Shown here piece by piece: positions 59,891-64,000 of a stretch of DNA of 64,000 bases. Position 1 is the first letter of the stretch. Every line of letters begins with the position of its first letter. The DNA comes from an uncultured SAR86 cluster bacterium (GTDB lineage Bacteria; Pseudomonadota; Gammaproteobacteria; Magnimaribacterales; D2472). The stretch is from contig CACKRJ010000003.1 in assembly GCA_902602595.1 (NCBI GenBank), positions 1 through 64,000 on the forward strand, read 5' to 3'. The notes below the pieces were generated by a model that saw nothing but the letters and a program-made list of their open reading frames with translations, did not search any database and had not been told where the DNA came from. The position numbers and the translations under genes were made by a program.

Positions 59891-62083
59891 ATGAAATCAT
59901 CTGAGCTTTTGCTAAAAATATACCTATTAGCAATGGCTTTATTCATTGCTCCTGGAATTATGAGCAGCAGCATTGCTCTTGATGGAACTTTGTCGGCTAA
60001 TGAATGGGATGGTTCTCTCTCTTTTGATTTAGAGTACGAAATCATGCCATCTCGCAATACCCCAGCAGCGCTAAAAACGACTGCTTTTGTGCAATACGAT
60101 GAAAAATACTTATATATTGGATTTAAGGCATATGGAGATCCAAATAAAATTAGATCAACTTTAAAAAATAGAGATGAGACTTGGAACGAAGATTATGTTG
60201 CTTTGATGGCAGACCCATTTAGAGATGGTAGATATGGTATTTTGATTGGCGTAAATTCATTAGGTGTTCAGTTAGATGAAAAGCATATAAGTAATGCTCA
60301 ACCGGATAATTCATGGGATATACTTTTTCAATCAGCTACCGCTTTTCAAGATGATGGTTACTCAGCTGAATTAATCATTCCTTTTTCAGAACTACAATTA
60401 CCAGATACAGAAGTTCAAAAATGGAAGATGGGATTTATTAGAAAATCATATGAAGCTGGCATACAAACTGTATTTGGGTCTTTTAAAAATCTTCCAGCTG
60501 AAACATGTTATGCATGCCAGGTAGATGAAGAAATACTCTTAGGGTCCCCTGAAAAAATCTATAGAAATTACTTATATCCATATATTTTTCTTAACCAAAT
60601 TGGTGATAGACCTCTAAATGATTTTAAAACACAGAATCCTGACTATGAGATTGGCATAACCGGTCTTTACGATCTTAGTAAATCAACATCCATAGAATAC
60701 ACTATTAATCCTGACTTCTCACAAGTAGAATCAGATGTTCCTATGATTATGGCTAATCAAACCTTTGCTATGTCATATCCTGAGAAAAGAACTTTTTTTC
60801 TTGAAGGTGCTGAATTACTTAAATCAGATTCACAAACTGTTTACACTAGATCCATTACCAATCCTCTTGGAGCACTGAAATACATCAATCAAGGAGATAA
60901 AACCTCAACATATTTATTGCAAGCCACAGATACTGACTCCCCCTACTTGGCAGCAGGACAATATAGATCCTTCAGGGGTAATGCTGGCAAAAGTAAAATA
61001 ACGATAGGACGCTTTAAACGAAATCTAGGAAATAAATCACATGTAGGGTTGATTGCAACAAATCGAAATTATCAAATTGGTGGCTCTGGTTCTGTGGTTG
61101 AAATTGATAGTTTGATTAACTTTCTAGACGATTACATTTTGGACCTAAATTACGCAAGGAGTGATACCCAAGAAGGCAATATTAATTTCATTGAAACTAA
61201 TGATACATTTGCAGGCAGAACATATGCAATGGATGGTGAATCTTTTTCAGGAACAACTAAGAATATTCGCCTTAGAAGAGCATTAGATGGATCATATGCA
61301 GGCATTAGATTTAAAGATGTTTCTCCCACATACAGAGCTCATGTTGGGTTTGTTGGAAGAAATGATTTCAAAAGTCGTAATTATTGGTATGGGAGAACTT
61401 ACAGATCTCAAGGCACTATAAGAAAAATAACTTTTCATTGGAATAATCGTAATAGATTAAATTTTAGAGATGAGAAAACACAAGAATTTTATGAATTTAA
61501 AATTGATCTAGAAACAAATTTTAATTTCACTGGTACAGTCGAATGGCAGCTAAAACCCAGCGAAAAATTTGATGGCATTCAATATGGTGAGCAAAAAGAA
61601 TTTGAAATAAGGGGTCAGTATCATCCTTCAGAAAGTTTCTTTACTAGTTTTGAAATAGAAAAAGGAGAGTCAATAGCCTACAGAATTGATAACCCTGAGA
61701 TCGGTGATTCTAAAGAATATAATCTCTTTAACGTATTTAGATTTTCGGATAATTTTAAGATTTCTCTAGGACATCGATATTCTGAATTAAAAAATAAAGT
61801 CACTGGCGAAGAATTTTATGCTGGTGAAATTAACAGACTTGAATTTGATTATCAGATTGATGGTGCTTTATCGACAAGAACTATAATTGAAAAAAATGAT
61901 TTCAGTGATGATTATTTTCTAGAAGCCCTTATTCAATGGAAGCCAAATCCTTATACCATCTTTTATGCAGGCGGAACTCAGTTCTATGAAAAGCCAAACC
62001 CTTTCAGTGATCATATAAGACTCGAAACTTCACAAATATATGCAAAGTTTCAGTACTTTTATAATCCAAATAAGTCAAAATAA
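59891..62083 (+). CDS. CBM9-like / DUF5916 outer-membrane protein
   Basis: A 730-residue exported protein. After a signal peptide (about 1-31) comes a carbohydrate-binding family 9-like domain (about 32-215, SIALDGTLSANEWDGS and YLYIGFKAYGDP). The rest, from NPDFSQVESDVPM and EKRTFFLEGAELL, is DUF5916, predicted to form a beta-barrel in the outer membrane, with alternating strands to the last residues. It may take part in polymer binding or uptake. It converges with the glucokinase gene 8 bases away. Confidence 0.88.
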   Translation: MKSSELLLKIYLLAMALFIAPGIMSSSIALDGTLSANEWDGSLSFDLEYEIMPSRNTPAALKTTAFVQYDEKYLYIGFKAYGDPNKIRSTLKNRDETWNEDYVALMADPFRDGRYGILIGVNSLGVQLDEKHISNAQPDNSWDILFQSATAFQDDGYSAELIIPFSELQLPDTEVQKWKMGFIRKSYEAGIQTVFGSFKNLPAETCYACQVDEEILLGSPEKIYRNYLYPYIFLNQIGDRPLNDFKTQNPDYEIGITGLYDLSKSTSIEYTINPDFSQVESDVPMIMANQTFAMSYPEKRTFFLEGAELLKSDSQTVYTRSITNPLGALKYINQGDKTSTYLLQATDTDSPYLAAGQYRSFRGNAGKSKITIGRFKRNLGNKSHVGLIATNRNYQIGGSGSVVEIDSLINFLDDYILDLNYARSDTQEGNINFIETNDTFAGRTYAMDGESFSGTTKNIRLRRALDGSYAGIRFKDVSPTYRAHVGFVGRNDFKSRNYWYGRTYRSQGTIRKITFHWNNRNRLNFRDEKTQEFYEFKIDLETNFNFTGTVEWQLKPSEKFDGIQYGEQKEFEIRGQYHPSESFFTSFEIEKGESIAYRIDNPEIGDSKEYNLFNVFRFSDNFKISLGHRYSELKNKVTGEEFYAGEINRLEFDYQIDGALSTRTIIEKNDFSDDYFLEALIQWKPNPYTIFYAGGTQFYEKPNPFSDHIRLETSQIYAKFQYFYNPNKSK

Positions 62084-62091
62084 ATTAAAAA

Positions 62092-63030
62092 TTAATTAAG
62101 ATTTTTGTTTAAGTTGTTTATGAAATTCAAGCTTCCATGCAAGCATGTCATTTCTTTTGTAACTAATTCTATGGGCATTTGAGCTAAGACACTTCTATGG
62201 ACTGGTTTTCTATTCTTTAAAAAATTATTCATAAAAATACTAACATCAATAAATTGATGAAGACTTCGCATTAAACCTCCCATAATATATATTCCCTTTC
62301 CAGGCATGTATATCAAGGCTAGCTCAGAAAGAATTTGAGAAAACGCTAATAAAAATGTATCTATGCTCTTTTTAGAATATTGATTCTGATTATATGTTGC
62401 AACTATCTCTTCTGGCGACTTCTTAGTTGCATCAAAATGTGAATAAATTCTTGACAATCCTCTCCCAGAAATTAAGTCCTCAACAATATTAAAAGATGAA
62501 TCATTTAAAATTCCAAATTCATTTAGAAGTTTAGGCATTCTAAATAAACTGTTGCCAATTTCTGTTGGAAGAACAGTATCTGTTCCAACGATCTGAGCAG
62601 CACCCAACCCGGTTCCTGGTCCAAGAATTAATGCTGAATCATTAAAAGAATTTCCTGGATTAATTATTTTCATTTCATTCTTTTTTAAAAGAGAAAAACT
62701 ATGGCCTATAGATTCCCAATCATTAAGGATATGGCATGAGTCTATAGAAAATTTTTTTAAAATATTATTTTTGTCTATTGTAAATTTTCTATTTGTCATC
62801 GAAATAGAATCAATAAGCTTTGGCCCGGCTATTGAAAAAACTATGTGATTAATATTTGAATATTTGTCTAGAAAATTTTTCAAGATCATTTCAAATGAAT
62901 CCAGGGAATCTAATTTTTGTTTTTTTACATTTTTTATTTCATTAGAACCAATATCAGCAGTCGCTGATCTAATATTTGTTCCACCAATGTCAATCAATAA
63001 AACACTCCCCTTAAAATATGATTTTTTCAT
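62092..63030 (-). CDS. glk: glucokinase-like protein
   Basis: A 312-residue ASKHA-fold kinase. The phosphate-1 motif is LLIDIGGTNIRSATAD, the catalytic Asp is in HILNDWESIGHS, ATP-binding GPGTGLGAA and the late MGGLMRSL are as in Glk. It lacks the CXCGXXGC zinc motif of ROK kinases and so fits the Glk group. It should phosphorylate glucose, or another hexose, in the cytoplasm. It lies 2 bases after a LacI-HTH-only ORF and downstream of a GH2 glycosidase gene, so it would act on sugar freed by that enzyme. Confidence 0.88.
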   Translation of the reverse strand: MKKSYFKGSVLLIDIGGTNIRSATADIGSNEIKNVKKQKLDSLDSFEMILKNFLDKYSNINHIVFSIAGPKLIDSISMTNRKFTIDKNNILKKFSIDSCHILNDWESIGHSFSLLKKNEMKIINPGNSFNDSALILGPGTGLGAAQIVGTDTVLPTEIGNSLFRMPKLLNEFGILNDSSFNIVEDLISGRGLSRIYSHFDATKKSPEEIVATYNQNQYSKKSIDTFLLAFSQILSELALIYMPGKGIYIMGGLMRSLHQFIDVSIFMNNFLKNRKPVHRSVLAQMPIELVTKEMTCLHGSLNFINNLNKNLN

Positions 63031-63032
63031 TC

Positions 63033-63197
63033 TCAGCTCTTAGTAATTTTATTGTTTTTGAAGCCAAGCAAGGGTATTGATACGAAAACTTTACTTTTAG
63101 TAGAATTGACAACATTTGATTCATTAATAACTTCTCTTGATACAGTTTTGATGGATACGGCGGCGTCTTTAGAAGGATTTTTTATGGTAACTATCAT
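63033..63197 (-). CDS. stand-alone LacI-type DNA-binding domain
   Basis: A 54-residue ORF (ATG 63197, stop 63033) that aligns with the first 50 or so residues of LacI-family repressors: VTIK, then the HTH AAVSIKTVSREV, then NESNV and LLGFKNN where LacI proteins have LGYRPN. Where the hinge and sugar-binding domain should begin, it stops, and glk starts 2 bases later, so the two are coupled. Some core positions are changed (KNPSKDAA instead of KDVAKLAG), so it may be decaying or may be a mini-repressor. Without the core it could not sense a sugar on its own. Confidence 0.7.
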   Translation of the reverse strand: MIVTIKNPSKDAAVSIKTVSREVINESNVVNSTKSKVFVSIPLLGFKNNKITKS

Positions 63198-63273
63198 AAT
63201 GTTAGGATTTAATTAATTTATCTTAGTATGTTCTTATATTTGGTTAAATATATTTAACGGAATTTTATTGAGA

Positions 63274-63299
63274 CAAAAAAAAACAGAGCTAAGCTCTGT
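63274..63299 (-). terminator. intrinsic terminator of the RNA gene
   Basis: ACAGAGCT at 63283-63290 and AGCTCTGT at 63292-63299 form a hairpin, followed on the minus strand by nine or more Ts (63283-63275). Confidence 0.85.
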
Positions 63300-63494
63300 C
63301 TTTTCAATTCGAGATTGGAAGGGGTCTAAAGTGAGAATCTCTTTAGCTCCTTGGAGGCTTTCTCTTTCCTCCTTGGTGGGTTACTAAGCTCTTTTTTATC
63401 GTCGACTCTTAATAACGCTTTCGCCCTTCGTCTCTTCCTTCTCTTTCTCTCTTACTCCCGTCTGCAGTTGTTTGTAAGTCGGTCCGAGTTGGTC
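63274..63494 (-). ncRNA. stand-alone structured RNA gene, about 220 nt, possible CsrA-type decoy
   Basis: The gap 63198-63565 holds no plausible protein gene, but on the minus strand it has a strong promoter (63500-63527), a purine-rich body and a T9 terminator (63274-63299). The body includes hairpins such as GGAGG / CCTCC around a 10-base loop and CTAAAG / CTTTAG, and at least six GGA trinucleotides, several in AAGGA context, the motif bound by CsrA/RsmA. The start (about 63494) is estimated from the promoter. It does not show the conserved parts of tmRNA, RNase P, 4.5S or 6S RNA that I know. Identity as a decoy RNA is a hypothesis. Confidence 0.6.
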
Positions 63495-63499
63495 TATTA

Positions 63500-63527
63500 A
63501 ATATACGCCTTTAAGAAATAGAGTCAA
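63500..63527 (-). promoter_or_regulatory. sigma-70 promoter of the RNA gene
   Basis: On the minus strand TTGACT (63527-63522) and TATATT (63505-63500) are 16 bases apart; each matches the consensus at five of six bases. Start of transcription is expected near 63494. Confidence 0.6.
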
Positions 63528-63565
63528 TACTTTTATTTAAAAAAATATAAATAATTTAAATAAAT

Positions 63566-64000
63566 TTATTTATTCCATTTATTTTTATAAAAATCAGCTA
63601 AAACCTCAAAAGCTTCTTTTTTATTTCCATCCTCATCGATTAAACCTTTTCTGTTATAAAAATCTTGAATGCCAGGTAAAGGTCTTAGCATAGCTCTAAA
63701 ATCTTTGAATACCCAAGGGCTGATTCCTTGTATTTGAGGGTTATTAGAGAGCATTTCTAATTGATGCTTATAAAGCTTAGCCTGATATTCTTCGGACCAA
63801 ATTTTATTTGTATGATTGCCATACTTTGCACCAGCCCCAAATTCAGAAATATGAATGGGTTTATCAAAGGATGAGCTAATTTTTATATCTGGCATAACCT
63901 CAAACATGAGTTTTCTGAGAGTGCCTTCTGAAATCATCATTTGCTCAGTAAAAAATGTAACGTAGTACCAGCCAAAGTATTCATTATAAGAAATTAAATC
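63566..64000 (-). CDS. GH2-family glycoside hydrolase, 5' end outside window
   Basis: The frame is open to the right edge, so only the C-terminal 144 residues are seen. They form the end of a GH2 TIM barrel: ISYNEYFGWYY, then KPIHISEFGAGAKYG, with the Glu as the likely catalytic nucleophile, and GISPWVFKDFRAMLRP and NRKGLIDEDGNKKEAF, as in beta-glucuronidases and beta-galactosidases. Together with glucokinase downstream it suggests use of a beta-linked sugar or glucuronide. The internal ATG at 63940 is not the true start. Confidence 0.88.
   Translation of the reverse strand, partial: DLISYNEYFGWYYVTFFTEQMMISEGTLRKLMFEVMPDIKISSSFDKPIHISEFGAGAKYGNHTNKIWSEEYQAKLYKHQLEMLSNNPQIQGISPWVFKDFRAMLRPLPGIQDFYNRKGLIDEDGNKKEAFEVLADFYKNKWNK

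Noticed and set aside
63274-63494. tmRNA, RNase P, 4.5S or 6S RNA
   Set aside because: None of the conserved segments of these RNAs that I know (tag region with CCA end, GAGGAAAGTC core, GGAAGG tetraloop domain, long central-bubble hairpin) is visible; left as an unnamed RNA.
1-64000. CRISPR arrays, insertion sequences, prophage or integrase genes
   Set aside because: I saw no spaced direct repeats, transposase or phage motifs; the only long repeats are the two tRNA-Arg genes.

Overview
The window looks like chromosomal DNA of a streamlined, AT-rich marine gammaproteobacterium, most like the SAR86 group. Coding density is very high, many genes overlap by 1-4 bases, and Tol/TonB-type surface genes sit beside a large oxidative lipid repertoire: a cytochrome P450, a KshA-like Rieske oxygenase, two Baeyer-Villiger-type flavin monooxygenases, an AMACR-type CoA racemase, sulfotransferase, sulfatase and thioesterases. 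Proteins such as TatD, QueF, Ogt, BolA and TesA have a gammaproteobacterial character. The taxonomic call is inference from gene content; there is no rRNA here.

1-4.5 kb (+): a possible catabolic operon (DUF1214-like protein, sulfotransferase, SDR, amidohydrolase-like protein, Rieske oxygenase), followed on the minus strand by CBS protein, GPH-type symporter and a rubredoxin. 6.6-13.4 kb: a signalling block with a periplasmic TonB-C protein, a hybrid histidine kinase with two receivers, and a convergent minus-strand operon (membrane protein, EAL phosphodiesterase, pseudo-HisKA/REC/GGDEF cyclase, single receiver), apparently a c-di-GMP module. 13.5-25.6 kb: a segment bounded by two nearly identical tRNA-Arg genes and filled with secreted peptidases, BVMO, P450, hotdog thioesterase, MBL hydrolase and a DUF3604 lipoprotein. 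25.6-33.5 kb: gamma-glutamyltransferase, VOC proteins, rhodanese, DMT exporter, DUF885 peptidase and, at 29.0-29.6 kb, an almost consensus LexA (SOS) box driving an orphan 77-aa gene plus a structured leader with tiny ORFs and a terminator.

33.5-43.9 kb: YbbAP-type ABC system back to back with tesA, then a long minus-strand operon: thioesterase, MoxR ATPase (frameshifted), VWA protein, NCS2-like permease, ABC-2 exporter, queF. 44-49.2 kb: tatD, AMACR-like racemase, MMPL/RND exporter, bolA, ogt, tRNA-Gly. 49.3-57.2 kb: small membrane protein, lipoprotein, PhoD-like phosphatase, photolyase-family protein, and a minus-strand operon BVMO-sulfatase-alpha/beta hydrolase. 57.2-62.1 kb: a CinA/NadD-like fusion protein followed by indoleamine 2,3-dioxygenase (an apparent tryptophan/NAD link), a divergent L33-like protein, and a DUF5916 outer-membrane protein. 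62.1-64 kb: a sugar-use locus with glucokinase, a LacI DNA-binding domain standing alone, a stand-alone structured RNA gene with its own promoter and terminator, and a GH2 glycosidase running off the right edge.

The signals I rate most worth a second look are the SOS-box orphan gene with its tiny-ORF leader (29.0-29.6 kb), the roughly 220-nt RNA gene at 63.3-63.5 kb, the LacI-HTH-only ORF, and a tRNA-Arg carrying the G3:U70 pair that normally marks tRNA-Ala.
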